DNA of 64,000 bases from the NCBI GenBank assembly GCA_002238645.1, contig MPMT01000005.1, positions 23,302 through 87,301 on the forward strand. The letters run 5' to 3'. The notes beneath the pieces are model-generated. The model did not search any database. It was not told the origin of the DNA and saw nothing but the letters and a program-made list of their open reading frames with translations. Source of the DNA: Alphaproteobacteria bacterium bin52. Its GTDB lineage: Bacteria > Pseudomonadota > Alphaproteobacteria > Thalassobaculales > Thalassobaculaceae. Positions 1 to 9,009 of this stretch are shown here, piece after piece. Both the position numbers and the translations under genes were made by a program. The first letter of the stretch is position 1, and each line of letters begins with the position of its first letter.

Positions 1-165
1 CACCCGCGCTCCCGAGCGCGCCAGTTCGACAAGGGTCACCGCGGCGGCATCGAGCCGGGTCGCATCGGTGACCGTGCCGGCCTGCATCGGCACGTTCAGA
101 TCGGTCCGGACGATCACGCGCCGGCCGGCGCACTCAAGCTCGTCGAGGGTCTTCACGGCACTCAT
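1..165 (-). CDS. pgk: Phosphoglycerate kinase, N-terminal part (runs off the window)
   Basis: The 55 visible codons encode the start of phosphoglycerate kinase, the glycolytic enzyme that makes ATP from 1,3-bisphosphoglycerate. The recognisable segment is VRTDLNVPMQ (about residues 19-28), the substrate-binding N-domain signature, followed by VTDATRLDAA. The ATG at 165 is preceded on the minus strand by a GGAGGG purine run, which fixes the start. The rest of the gene lies beyond the left edge. It is divergent from the HAD hydrolase gene, with 86 bp between them that must hold both promoters. Confidence 0.9.
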   Translation of the reverse strand, partial: MSAVKTLDELECAGRRVIVRTDLNVPMQAGTVTDATRLDAAAVTLVELARSGARV

Positions 166-251
166 CCCCGCCCTCCGGTTCCGGTCGCAGACATCACCCG
201 TGCTTCGGATATAGTGGATGCCGACCCGTCATTCGGAACAGGCGAGCATTC

Positions 252-983
252 ATGGCCGATGCGAACATCCACATCCTCAGGCGCGAGATCAAGGTTCTGG
301 TCTTCGACCAGTACGGCACCATCGTCGACATGCAACAGGGACTGGTCGACGCCGTCACGCCGTTCCTGAAGGAACGCGGCTGGACGGGCAACCCGCACCA
401 GTTCGTGACCTGGTGGCGCCGCACCCACTTCGAGGATTCGATGATCGATTCCCTGATCAACCGGGGCCACACACCCTACCGCCAGATCGGCCACCGCGCC
501 GTCAGCCATGTCATGGACAGGGCCGGGATCGCGTACGAGCCGGAGGATGTCACCTGGCTGGTGTCGCGGATCGAGACCCTCAAACCGTTCCCGGAAGTGC
601 CCGCGGCGCTTGCCCGGCTCCGGGAACACTATCGAATGGCGATTCTCTCGAACGGCGACCGGGACATGCTCGAGGCCGCCCGACCGCATATCGGGTTCCC
701 GTTCGACCTGACCATCTCGGTCCAGGAGGCCGGTGCCTTCAAGCCCGACTGGCGCACCTACGCCCGGGCTGAGGAGATCATCCACGCGGCGTTCCCGGAC
801 ACCGAACGCACCGGCATCCTCTTCGTTGCCAACCATGTCTTCGACTGCATCGGCGCCGCGGCCTGGGGCATGCGCACCGCCTTCATCAACCGGCGGGAGC
901 GCAGCTTCGGCCAGTCCCCGCACCAGCCGGACCTGGCGCTCGGCAGCATGCCCGAGCTCGCCGATGCCCTGATCGGGACCTGA
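252..983 (+). CDS. HAD-superfamily hydrolase, haloacid dehalogenase type II-like
   Basis: A 243-residue cytoplasmic HAD hydrolase. The nucleophile motif is FDQYGTIVD with Asp19; motif II is ILSNGD near residue 134 and the conserved Lys lies in GAFKPDW near residue 158. Size and the DxYGT form fit the L-2-haloacid dehalogenase (type II) subfamily, in which Asp19 would attack the carbon bearing the halogen. Many members of this subfamily act on other small phosphorylated or halogenated acids, so the substrate is not established. The ATG at 252 gives the family's normal N-terminus; the Shine-Dalgarno is weak. The gene is 28 bp upstream of the M81 peptidase gene and is probably cotranscribed with it. 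Confidence 0.75.
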   Translation: MADANIHILRREIKVLVFDQYGTIVDMQQGLVDAVTPFLKERGWTGNPHQFVTWWRRTHFEDSMIDSLINRGHTPYRQIGHRAVSHVMDRAGIAYEPEDVTWLVSRIETLKPFPEVPAALARLREHYRMAILSNGDRDMLEAARPHIGFPFDLTISVQEAGAFKPDWRTYARAEEIIHAAFPDTERTGILFVANHVFDCIGAAAWGMRTAFINRRERSFGQSPHQPDLALGSMPELADALIGT

Positions 984-1011
984 CAGCACCAGCCTCGCCG
1001 GAGACCACCGC

Positions 1012-2490
1012 ATGCGCCTGCTCCTCGCCATGATGAAGCACGAGACCAACACCTTCTCGCCGGTGGTCACCGACCTCGACCGGTTTCTCGCCTGGGGTGG
1101 ATACGAGGGAGAGGAGGCGCAGCGGGCGTACCGGGGAACCGGGATGCCGTTCAGCGCCTACATGGACCTGGCAAGCCGGGACGGCCATGAAATCGTGACC
1201 CCGGTCGCGGCCGAGGCCATGCCGTCGGGTCCGGTCGAGGCTTCCGCCTACCGCTACATGAGCGAACTCATCCTCGACGCGGTTCGGGACGGGGTCGATG
1301 CGGCGCTGCTCGACCTTCACGGCGCGATGGTCGCCGAGACCGCCGACGATGGCGAGGGAACCCTGCTGCACCGCATGCGCGAGATTGCGCCGGCACTGCC
1401 CATTGCGGTGACCTACGACCTGCACGCCAACCTCACGGCCGCCATGGTGGACAACTCCACCTGTCTCATCGGCTACAAGACCTACCCGCACTGCGACATG
1501 TACGAGGTCGGCGAACAGATCGGGCGCGTGCTCCTCGCCTCGCTTGCCGGCACCGTGTCGCCGGTCATGGCCTGGGGACGCCCGCCGGTCCTGGCCCAGA
1601 CCCTGCGGATGGGGCACGACGACGAGCCGATGCGCAGCCTGCTCGAGCTTGCGCGCGAAGCCGAACGGCAACCCGGGATCCTGGCGGCGAGCGTCTTCGG
1701 CGGATTTCCGCTGGCCGACATCCACGATGCCGGCAGCTCGGTCTGCGTGGTCGCCGACGGTGATCCCGACCTCGCCGCGCGCTGGCGTGACAGGATGGTT
1801 TCGGAGATCTGGAACCGGCGGGAGGAGTTTGTCTACCAGGGCGAGCCGCTCGCCGACGCCCTCGACCGGGCGAAGGCGCTCGATCAGGGACCGGTGCTGC
1901 TGCTCGATCATGCCGACAACGTCGGTTCGGGCGGGACCCAGGACGTGATGACGGTGATCGACGCGGTGCTGCGCGCCGGTCTCGAGGACGTCGCGGTGGC
2001 AGCCGTTCATGACCCGGATGCGGTCCGCGTCATGCAGGCCGCGGGTATCGGGGCCGAGGTGACGCTCGAGCTCGGCGGCAGGACCGACATGCCGTCGGTG
2101 GGCCTGTCGGGGCGGCCGCTCACGGTCCGGGGCAGGGTCAAAACCCTGACCGACGGCGAATGGACCGTGCGCGGGCCGATGTATACCGGCGTGCGGGTAT
2201 CGATGGGCCATTCCGCCGTGCTCGATACCGGCCGGGTCGAGATCGTGATCACCTCGCGTCATCACGAACCATGGGACACCGGGGTGTTCACCTCGGTCGG
2301 CATCCAGCCGCAGCACAAGCGCTACCTGCTTTTGAAGTCGCGGATCCACTACCGCGCCGGGTTCGGCCCGCTCGGCACCCATACCATCACTTGCGATGGC
2401 GAGGGGGTCACGACCTCGGACAACCGGCTGCTCGACTTCCGCAAGGTCCGCCGTCCGATCTTCCCGCTCGACCGCATCAACCAGCCCTGA
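1012..2490 (+). CDS. M81-family metallopeptidase (MlrC/microcystinase C-like)
   Basis: A 492-residue protein of the M81 (MlrC) family. The N-terminal signature MMKHETNTFSP carries the His10-Glu11 metal-binding pair. DLHANLT near residue 139 and HCDMYE near residue 162 are further conserved metal-site segments, and the C-terminal domain (from about residue 300) is the MlrC C-terminal domain, beginning near LLDHADNVGSGGT. MlrC opens linear microcystin; most genomic homologues sit in amino-acid or amide catabolic clusters and act on unknown small peptides or amides. GGAG precedes the ATG at 1012. The next gene, an amidohydrolase, follows in the same direction, so the pair may hydrolyse one amide substrate in sequence. 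Confidence 0.8.
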   Translation: MRLLLAMMKHETNTFSPVVTDLDRFLAWGGYEGEEAQRAYRGTGMPFSAYMDLASRDGHEIVTPVAAEAMPSGPVEASAYRYMSELILDAVRDGVDAALLDLHGAMVAETADDGEGTLLHRMREIAPALPIAVTYDLHANLTAAMVDNSTCLIGYKTYPHCDMYEVGEQIGRVLLASLAGTVSPVMAWGRPPVLAQTLRMGHDDEPMRSLLELAREAERQPGILAASVFGGFPLADIHDAGSSVCVVADGDPDLAARWRDRMVSEIWNRREEFVYQGEPLADALDRAKALDQGPVLLLDHADNVGSGGTQDVMTVIDAVLRAGLEDVAVAAVHDPDAVRVMQAAGIGAEVTLELGGRTDMPSVGLSGRPLTVRGRVKTLTDGEWTVRGPMYTGVRVSMGHSAVLDTGRVEIVITSRHHEPWDTGVFTSVGIQPQHKRYLLLKSRIHYRAGFGPLGTHTITCDGEGVTTSDNRLLDFRKVRRPIFPLDRINQP

Positions 2491-2582
2491 CCGGAACACG
2501 GGCGCCACCGGGCCCCGCATTGCGCCGGGCAGTCGGGGATGCGAGCATCAATCCTTCCGCTGCCTGCCACCGGAGCCCCGAG

Positions 2583-3734
2583 ATGGCCTCATCATCCGAC
2601 GACCGCTACGACCTGCTTCTGACCGGCGGCCGGATCATCGATCCATCGCAGTCGCTCGACACCGTCGCGGACATCGCGTTTGCCGACGGTGCGGTCGCGG
2701 CCGTAGGGCCGGATCTGCCGCGCGAGCGTGCCGCCGAGGTGCGTTCGGTCTCCGGGTCCCTGGTCACGCCGGGCCTGATCGACCTGCACACCCACGTCTA
2801 CTGGGGCGGCGCCTCGATCGGAGTCGACCCCGAGGACTACGCACGGCGCTGCGGCACCACCACCATGATTGATGCAGGGACCGCGGGTGCGGGCAACTTC
2901 GCGGGGTTCCGGGCCCACGTGATTGAACCGTCCACGCCGCGCATCCTTGCCTATCTCAACGTCTCCTTTGCGGGGATCTTCGCCTTCAGCGACCTGGTCA
3001 TGGTGGGCGAATGCGAGGACTTCCGGCTGCTGCACCCGCAGGCGTGCCTCAACGTCGCACGTCTGCACGCCGACATGCTGGTGGGCATCAAGGTCCGGGT
3101 AGGACTGCGGGCGAGCGGGTCATCGGGATACGCGCCGCTCGACATCGCGCTCGATGTCGCCGAGGAGGCTGAACTGCCGGTGATGTGCCACCTCGACTGG
3201 CCGCCGCCGAGCCGCCGCGACGTGGTCAGCCGACTGCGCCCGGGCGATGTGCTCACGCACTGTTTCCGCCCGTTCCCCTCGGCTCCGATCCGGTTTGACG
3301 GCGCGGTTCGCGACGAGATCCTCGAAGCGCGCGAGCGCGGTGTGCTGTTCGACATCGGCCACGGCATGGGGTCCTTCGGCTTCACCACCGCGGAACGGAT
3401 GCTCGAGAACGGCTTCCTGCCCGACGCGATCTCGAGCGACGTGCACTCGCTGAGCATCCGGGGACCGGCCTACGACCAGCTGGTCACGCTGTCGAAGTTC
3501 CTGCATCTCGGCATGGATCTCTCAGACATCATCGCCGCCAGCACAACGGGCCCGGCGCGCGCGGTCCGGCATCCTGAACTCGGGACCCTGGCGCCCGGCA
3601 GCATCGCCGACGCGACGGTGCTCGAGATCAGGGAGGAGCCGGTCACCTTTACCGACAGCCTGGGCGAGACCCGAACCGGGGAGAAGCAGTTTGGCCTTGT
3701 CGGTACCGTGATTGCCGGAAACTGGTGGTCCTGA
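2583..3734 (+). CDS. Amidohydrolase/deacetylase-family metallohydrolase
   Basis: A 383-residue member of the dihydroorotase-like amidohydrolase superfamily, of the amidohydrolase/deacetylase type. The HxH metal motif is DLHTHVYWGG (His69, His71), the likely carboxylated Lys is in VGIKVRVG near residue 165, further His ligands lie in MCHLDWP and LTHCF, and the final Asp is in SSDVHS. The short beta-sandwich around residues 10-60 and at the C-terminus is normal for the superfamily. The ATG at 2583 is chosen because it follows GGAGCCCCGAG and starts directly before the sandwich strand; a longer upstream frame overlaps the M81 gene and has no homologous look. It likely cleaves an N-acyl or cyclic amide. 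Confidence 0.8.
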   Translation: MASSSDDRYDLLLTGGRIIDPSQSLDTVADIAFADGAVAAVGPDLPRERAAEVRSVSGSLVTPGLIDLHTHVYWGGASIGVDPEDYARRCGTTTMIDAGTAGAGNFAGFRAHVIEPSTPRILAYLNVSFAGIFAFSDLVMVGECEDFRLLHPQACLNVARLHADMLVGIKVRVGLRASGSSGYAPLDIALDVAEEAELPVMCHLDWPPPSRRDVVSRLRPGDVLTHCFRPFPSAPIRFDGAVRDEILEARERGVLFDIGHGMGSFGFTTAERMLENGFLPDAISSDVHSLSIRGPAYDQLVTLSKFLHLGMDLSDIIAASTTGPARAVRHPELGTLAPGSIADATVLEIREEPVTFTDSLGETRTGEKQFGLVGTVIAGNWWS

Positions 3735-3740
3735 GCCGGA

Positions 3741-5288
3741 TTACGGCCGCATCGGAAAACTGCGCGGCCCCGCCTCGCGCAACGGCGCGGCGGTCTGTGC
3801 GAAATCGCACAGCAGCCTGCGGGTGTCGCGCGGATCGATGATCTCCTCGATCCAGAAGGTTTCCGCGGAGCGGAATGGCGACCTCAGCTTGTCCAGCCGC
3901 TCCTCGATCTCGGCGAGCTTTGCCCCGGGGTCGTCTGCCGCATCGATGTCGGCCCTGTAGGCGGCCTCGATGCCGCCCTCGAGCGGGAGCGATCCCCAGC
4001 GTCCGGAAGGCCAGGCATACCTGGTGCAGTATCGCCCGCCGTTGCGGTGAGCCGCCCCGGCGACGCCGAACGCATTGCGCACGATGACGGCACACCACGG
4101 TGTCGTGGTCTGCCAAATCGCGCTCATCGCCCGCACCCCTTCCCTGATGGTGCCGTTGCGTTCCGCATCCAGACCGATCTGGAAGCCAGGGCAGTCCACC
4201 AGGTAGACAACCGGAAGGTGAAAGGTCTCGGCGAGATCGACAAACCTGGTAACCTTCCGACAGGTGGCCGCGGTCCAGCAGCCGCCGTAGGAGAACGGAT
4301 CGCTTGCCATCACCGCGACGGGCCAGCCGTCGAGCCGGGCGAACCCGGTTATGACCGAGCGCCCGAAGGTTCGCCCCATCTCGAAGAACGACCCGCTGTC
4401 GACCACCGCCTCGACGATCGGCCGCATCCGGTAGACTTTGCGGATGTTGCGCGGGACGGCCTCGATCAGCCAGCCGACGCGCCGGTCCGGATCGTCGTCA
4501 CGCCCGCCGCGAGGCGGCAGTTCGTACACCGAACTCGGCAGGTAGGACAGGAAGCGTCTCGCGCATTCGAACGCCTCCTCTTCGGTGTCGACCGCGTGGT
4601 CGACGGCGCCGGCGCGCAGCTGGATCTCGTGGCCGCCGAGTTCGTTCTTGGTCAGATCCTGCCCGGTCCGCGCAACCACCGGCGGTCCGGCGACAAACAG
4701 CGCGGACCGCTCCTTGATCATGACCGAGTAGTGCGAGGCGGCAAGATGGGCCGCGCCCAGTCCGGCCACCGAGCCGAGGCCGAGCGCAACCCGGGGAACC
4801 GTTCCCATGTTCTCGACCACGAGTTCCCAGCCGGAGACGCCGGGCACATTGGCCCGGCCGGTGGTCTCGATGGTCTTGACCGAGCCGCCGCCGCCGGAAC
4901 CCTCGACCATGCGGATAAGCGGCAGGCGGAGCGCGTTGGCCATCTGCTCGCACTGGAAGTGCTTTTCCTTGATCGTGGCATCGGCCGAGCCGCCGCGGAC
5001 CGTGAAGTCGTCACCGCCGATCACCACCGGGCGCCCGTCGACCCGGGCGCGGCCGAAGACGAAGTTCGAGGGCACCAGGTCCGCCAGGTCATTGTTGCCG
5101 TCGTACTCGGCACGACCCGCGATCTTGCCGATCTCGTGGAAACTGCCCGGATCAGCCATCAGCGCCACCCGCTCGCGAATATTCAGTCGTCCGCCGTCCT
5201 TCTGGCGCCGGACGCGCTCGGGCCCGCCGAGTTTCTCGGCAAGGGCTTCGCGACGGCGCAGTTCTTCGAGCTCTCGGTGCCAGGACAT
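3741..5288 (-). CDS. Biotin-dependent acyl-CoA carboxylase, carboxyltransferase (beta) subunit
   Basis: This 515-residue protein is a fused-domain carboxyltransferase of the propionyl/methylcrotonyl-CoA carboxylase type. It moves CO2 from carboxybiotin to an acyl-CoA. Two crotonase-like halves are visible: the N half with SGGGGSVKTIETTGR and GLGSVAGLGAAH, the C half with VYLVDCPGFQIG near residue 375 and FGVAGAAHRNG. The length equals that of PccB/MccB. The gene faces away from the BCCP and biotin carboxylase genes, with about 150 bp between, so the three subunits form one divergently transcribed unit. The acyl-CoA substrate cannot be told from sequence; acetyl-, propionyl- or a branched acyl-CoA are all possible. 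Confidence 0.85.
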   Translation of the reverse strand: MSWHRELEELRRREALAEKLGGPERVRRQKDGGRLNIRERVALMADPGSFHEIGKIAGRAEYDGNNDLADLVPSNFVFGRARVDGRPVVIGGDDFTVRGGSADATIKEKHFQCEQMANALRLPLIRMVEGSGGGGSVKTIETTGRANVPGVSGWELVVENMGTVPRVALGLGSVAGLGAAHLAASHYSVMIKERSALFVAGPPVVARTGQDLTKNELGGHEIQLRAGAVDHAVDTEEEAFECARRFLSYLPSSVYELPPRGGRDDDPDRRVGWLIEAVPRNIRKVYRMRPIVEAVVDSGSFFEMGRTFGRSVITGFARLDGWPVAVMASDPFSYGGCWTAATCRKVTRFVDLAETFHLPVVYLVDCPGFQIGLDAERNGTIREGVRAMSAIWQTTTPWCAVIVRNAFGVAGAAHRNGGRYCTRYAWPSGRWGSLPLEGGIEAAYRADIDAADDPGAKLAEIEERLDKLRSPFRSAETFWIEEIIDPRDTRRLLCDFAQTAAPLREAGPRSFPMRP

Positions 5289-5437
5289 TGCAGGTTCCCG
5301 TAAGGCGAATGGACGGGGCCGAGTGTATCGATGGTTCCGGCGGATGCCAGACCCCGGTCTTGGCCCCTCCCGAAATCTGGTCTACAGGTCAGGCGCCGGC
5401 GAACTGGGGCCGCAAGCGTGTACCGGGAGACTGTCCG

Positions 5438-5659
5438 ATGGCCGAAGTCAGGGTTCTGAGCGAGGTGACGGGAACCGCGTGGAAGATTCTGGTGCGCGAG
5501 GGCCAGGACGTCGAGACCGACGAGGAACTGATGATCGCCGAGGCGATGAAGATGGAAATCCCGCACTACGCCCCCGCGGCGGGCCGGGTCCGGACTGTCT
5601 GCGTCGAGGAAGGCGCCGCGATCAGCGAGGACGACCTGCTGTTCATCCTCGATACCTGA
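5438..5659 (+). CDS. Biotin carboxyl carrier protein (stand-alone biotinyl domain)
   Basis: A 73-residue stand-alone biotinyl/lipoyl domain. The biotinylation motif is EAMKMEI with Lys38, framed by GQDVETDEELM before and EGAAISEDDLLF after, as in canonical carriers. There is no N-terminal extension, unlike AccB of fatty acid synthesis (about 150 residues), which fits a dedicated catabolic carboxylase. The ATG at 5438 begins exactly at the first domain strand. The biotin carboxylase follows 15 bp downstream and the carboxyltransferase is divergent upstream; this carrier would shuttle carboxybiotin between them. Confidence 0.9.
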   Translation: MAEVRVLSEVTGTAWKILVREGQDVETDEELMIAEAMKMEIPHYAPAAGRVRTVCVEEGAAISEDDLLFILDT

Positions 5660-5674
5660 CCGGACAGACGCCCC

Positions 5675-7048
5675 GTGGACAGGGTCCTGATCGCCAACCG
5701 CGGCGAAATCGCCTGCCGGATCATTCGCAGCTGCCGGGCGGCCGGCTACTCACCTGTCGCGATCCACTCCGATGCCGATGCCGGAGCGCTGCACGTGCGC
5801 CTTTCCGACGCCGCACGACGCGTCGGACCGCCGCCAGTGGCCGAGAGTTACCTCGACCAGGACGCGGTACTCGAGGCCGCCCGTGAACTGGACGCGCGGT
5901 TCATTCACCCGGGATACGGCCTGCTGTCCGAGAACGCCGGCTTCGCGCGGCGCGTGATCGGGGATGGGCTGGTCTGGGTCGGCCCCGACCCCGACACCAT
6001 CGCGGCCATGGGAGACAAGGACCGGGCCCGTGCGATCGCCGCGGCGGCCGGGGTGCCCGTGCTCGGCGGTTCGCACCGGCTTGACCCGTCCGACACCGAA
6101 GCCGTGCTCGCCGCCGCACACCGGGTCGGGTTCCCCCTGCTGGTCAAGGCGACGGCGGGAGGCGGCGGGATCGGCATGCGCCGTGTCGACGCACCCGACG
6201 ATCTGGTGGCCCGGGCGGGATCGATCGCCGGGCTAGCCGGGCGGATCTTCGGTGATGCCGGGATATTCCTCGAGCGTCTCGTACCCCGTGCCCGGCATGT
6301 CGAGGTCCAGGTCATGGGGTTCGGTGACGGCCGGGTCATTCACCTGTTCGACCGCGACTGTTCGGTCCAGCGCCGGTACCAGAAGGTGATCGAGGAGGCA
6401 CCCGCGCCCGATCTCGATCCCGGGATCCGTGACGGCCTGGCGCAAGCTGCCTGCGCGCTTGCGGCCAGTCAGCGCTACCTCGGCGCAGGCACCGTCGAGT
6501 TCCTGGTCGACTGCGACACGGGAGAGTTCCACTTCCTCGAGATGAACACCCGCCTGCAGGTGGAACACCCCGCAACCGAGATGATCACTGGTCTCGACAT
6601 CGTCGCCCTTCAGCTTGCGCTGGCCGACGGATCGCCAACCCCGCCCGAACCCGACGCCCGCGGTCATGCGATCGAGTGCCGGATCTATGCCGAAAACCCG
6701 GCACGCCGCTTCCTGCCCTCGCCCGGGACCCTGGACAGTTTCATCCTGCCGCCCAGGCGTGACGGACTGAGGATCGAAACCGGCTACGAGAAGGGAGACG
6801 AGGTCTCACGCTGGTACGACCCGCTCATCGCCAAGCTGGTGGTCCACGGGGACGATCGCCCCGCCGCGCTCGCGTGCCTGGCACATGCGCTTTCCGAGGT
6901 CGCCATCGAGGGTGTTGCGACCAACCTCGACCTGCTGCGACAGGTCGTCGAAGATGCGGAATTCCGCGAAGGTCCTGTCGACACCGCCTATCTTGAGCGC
7001 GCCGTGGCGGGCCTGCTTGCCACATCACGCGGCAACAAACGCGGCTGA
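5675..7048 (+). CDS. Biotin carboxylase subunit of acyl-CoA carboxylase
   Basis: A 457-residue ATP-grasp biotin carboxylase that carboxylates biotin on the carrier using ATP and bicarbonate. The order is the N-terminal biotin carboxylase domain (IANRGEIACRI, residues 6-16), ATP-grasp with the glycine loop KATAGGGGIGMR (158-169), the catalytic EMNTRLQVEHPATE near 288, then the C-terminal domain. The start is GTG at 5675. It sits 15 bp behind the BCCP gene. Its length matches separate AccC-type subunits rather than fused PccA. The housekeeping accC is probably elsewhere; this copy belongs with the divergent carboxyltransferase. Confidence 0.9.
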   Translation: MDRVLIANRGEIACRIIRSCRAAGYSPVAIHSDADAGALHVRLSDAARRVGPPPVAESYLDQDAVLEAARELDARFIHPGYGLLSENAGFARRVIGDGLVWVGPDPDTIAAMGDKDRARAIAAAAGVPVLGGSHRLDPSDTEAVLAAAHRVGFPLLVKATAGGGGIGMRRVDAPDDLVARAGSIAGLAGRIFGDAGIFLERLVPRARHVEVQVMGFGDGRVIHLFDRDCSVQRRYQKVIEEAPAPDLDPGIRDGLAQAACALAASQRYLGAGTVEFLVDCDTGEFHFLEMNTRLQVEHPATEMITGLDIVALQLALADGSPTPPEPDARGHAIECRIYAENPARRFLPSPGTLDSFILPPRRDGLRIETGYEKGDEVSRWYDPLIAKLVVHGDDRPAALACLAHALSEVAIEGVATNLDLLRQVVEDAEFREGPVDTAYLERAVAGLLATSRGNKRG

Positions 7049-7517
7049 AGCGTCGGGCTGGCACGCCCGAGCGTTGCCGGCGTCCGCGGCAGACTTGCGC
7101 CCTGTTCAAACCTTCGTTCCAGCACCCCTGCACGACCGGCCGTACCCGCGACGCCTTCTCAATGTCCCGAAGGGGGCAACGCGATGGCCCGCTCCATGCC
7201 GGCGGACCACGGTGACAACCCCGGGATGCGACGAATCGCGCTGCACCGGGAAGACCTGCAGCCCGGCGCTCATGCCGCCCGGATGCTCCGGATTGTGTGC
7301 CGCGCAGCAGGGGATCCTTGGGCTCCGGGTCCTGGACCAATCCGGGAGCATCCGGCGTATGCTTCACACCCCGGGAGGCGTCCTCGGCGAATGGCGTCGC
7401 GGCTGGAGACCTGGACAACCCGCTTGCCTGCCGAGAATCATTCCCCGACCGGTCGCATCATCGCCGGAAGAGCGGCTTCCGGTCAGGCGGGTGACAGAGT
7501 GACCGGCACCGCCCGGA
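7049..7517. other. Non-coding stretch between carboxylase and aminotransferase genes
   Basis: This 469-bp convergent intergenic region is GC-rich. The open frames in it have no recognisable domain, signal or start context, and I see no clear hairpin terminator or repeat. It lies between the ends of two convergent genes, so it needs to hold only terminators. Confidence 0.5.
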
Positions 7518-8891
7518 TCAGGCCCGTGCCGCCAGCGAGCTCGACGTCGCGTAGTCGAGATCGTGCGGGTGCCCGTCCATGGCACGCCCGATCGCGATCT
7601 CGAGACGGTGCAGGACCTCGTCGATCTCGGCCTCGGTGATGATGAGCGGCGGACACAGCCGGATGAAGTTCTTCACCGCGATCAGCACCAGTCCCTCGAG
7701 CAGTGCGTTGTAGCGGATCCGCTCCGCCATTGCGGGGTCCGGCGTCCTGCTGTCGGCTCCCTCGACGATATCGAGCATGTGGTACAGGCCGAGGCCACGG
7801 ACGTCGCCGATGACCTCGAGGCGATCCGCCATTGCGTCGAGGCCGGACCGAAGCCGGTCGCCGAGTACCACGGCCTGCTGCGTCAACCCGTCGCGCAGGA
7901 CGATCTGCAGCTGTTTCAGCGCCACCGCGGCGGGCAACGGATCGCCCGAATAGGTTCCCGCCCACGGCAGGCCGGCCTTGCCGCGGGCCTGCTCGGCGAT
8001 AGACCGGGTCGTGACCGTGCCGGCGATGCCCATACCCGCGGTCATTCCCTTGCCAAAGGTCACGATGTCGGGGACGACGTCGTACTGCTCGAACGCCCAC
8101 AGGGTACCGGTGCGCGCCGGTGCGAGCTGTGCTTCGTCCAGCATCAGCAGCGCGCCCCAGCGATCCGCGAGGTCGCGCAGCCCGGGCAGCCATTCCCCGG
8201 GCGGGACCACCATGCCGCCAGCCACCGGAACGGTTTCGGCCATGATCAGCGCCGGATTGCGGCTGGTCACGTGCTCCATCAGTTCTTCGCTGTGATCCAG
8301 GCAGGCAACCTTGCAGCCGGGATAGGAGAGATTGATCGGGCAGCGGTAGCAGAGCGGAGCGTAGATCGCATTGCGGTGCGACGGCATCAGCAGCGGGCCG
8401 AGCTGGGCCTTGCGCCCGCCGGCGACACTGGTGACCGATTCAGCCGCCAGGCTTCCCCCGTGCAGGCCGCGAATGACCGAGATGATGTCGTAGCGCCCGG
8501 TCACGCCGAGTGCCATGCGCATCGCGATCTCGTTGGCTTCCGAGCCGGTGACCGCGAGGTTGACCACGTCGAGTCCGTCCGGAAGCGTGCTCGCCACCAG
8601 TTCGGAAAACTCGACCAGCCACGGATTGGAATACCAGGACGACTGGTGGACCAGCCTCTCGGCCTGCTCGCGGATGGTTTCGGTCAGTTCGGGGTGACTG
8701 TGGCCGAGCACCATGCACATCATGCCCGAGGTGAGGTCGTAGTACTCCGTCCCGTCCACGTCCCGCAGCATCACCCCGCGGCCGCTTTCGAACATGATGC
8801 GCGGCTCGTAGCGCCAGCCGTAAACACTGGCCTCGTCCCGCGCCATCAGTTCGTGGTGGGAATTCGAGAACTGGAACCGCTTGTCCGCCAT
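7518..8891 (-). CDS. Class-III PLP aminotransferase, 2,2-dialkylglycine decarboxylase-like
   Basis: A 457-residue fold-type-I PLP enzyme. VTGSEANEIAMRMA binds the cofactor phosphate, DEAQLAPARTGTLWAFEQ holds the Asp that contacts the PLP nitrogen, and the PLP Lys is in TFGKGMTAG near residue 277. The segment SGDPLPAAVALKQL followed by VLRDGL and IGDVRGLGL closely resembles 2,2-dialkylglycine decarboxylase, which decarboxylates dialkyl amino acids and then transaminates pyruvate. Other class-III omega-aminotransferases remain possible. The start ATG at 8891 was chosen over an upstream frame extension because the extension is Arg/Pro-rich and lacks homology. Four genes of amide, amino acid and CoA metabolism surround it, which fits an amine or amino-acid catabolic role. 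Confidence 0.75.
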   Translation of the reverse strand: MADKRFQFSNSHHELMARDEASVYGWRYEPRIMFESGRGVMLRDVDGTEYYDLTSGMMCMVLGHSHPELTETIREQAERLVHQSSWYSNPWLVEFSELVASTLPDGLDVVNLAVTGSEANEIAMRMALGVTGRYDIISVIRGLHGGSLAAESVTSVAGGRKAQLGPLLMPSHRNAIYAPLCYRCPINLSYPGCKVACLDHSEELMEHVTSRNPALIMAETVPVAGGMVVPPGEWLPGLRDLADRWGALLMLDEAQLAPARTGTLWAFEQYDVVPDIVTFGKGMTAGMGIAGTVTTRSIAEQARGKAGLPWAGTYSGDPLPAAVALKQLQIVLRDGLTQQAVVLGDRLRSGLDAMADRLEVIGDVRGLGLYHMLDIVEGADSRTPDPAMAERIRYNALLEGLVLIAVKNFIRLCPPLIITEAEIDEVLHRLEIAIGRAMDGHPHDLDYATSSSLAARA

Positions 8892-9009
8892 GCCATGCCT
8901 CCCTTCGCCCGGGCAGCGTTCCCGGAACGCCCGGTGCCCCTGCCCGTCACTGTAGCACCATCGCCTCGCGGGCCGGGAGCGCCCGCGCATCCCCGGCGGG
9001 AAGCGGCGA

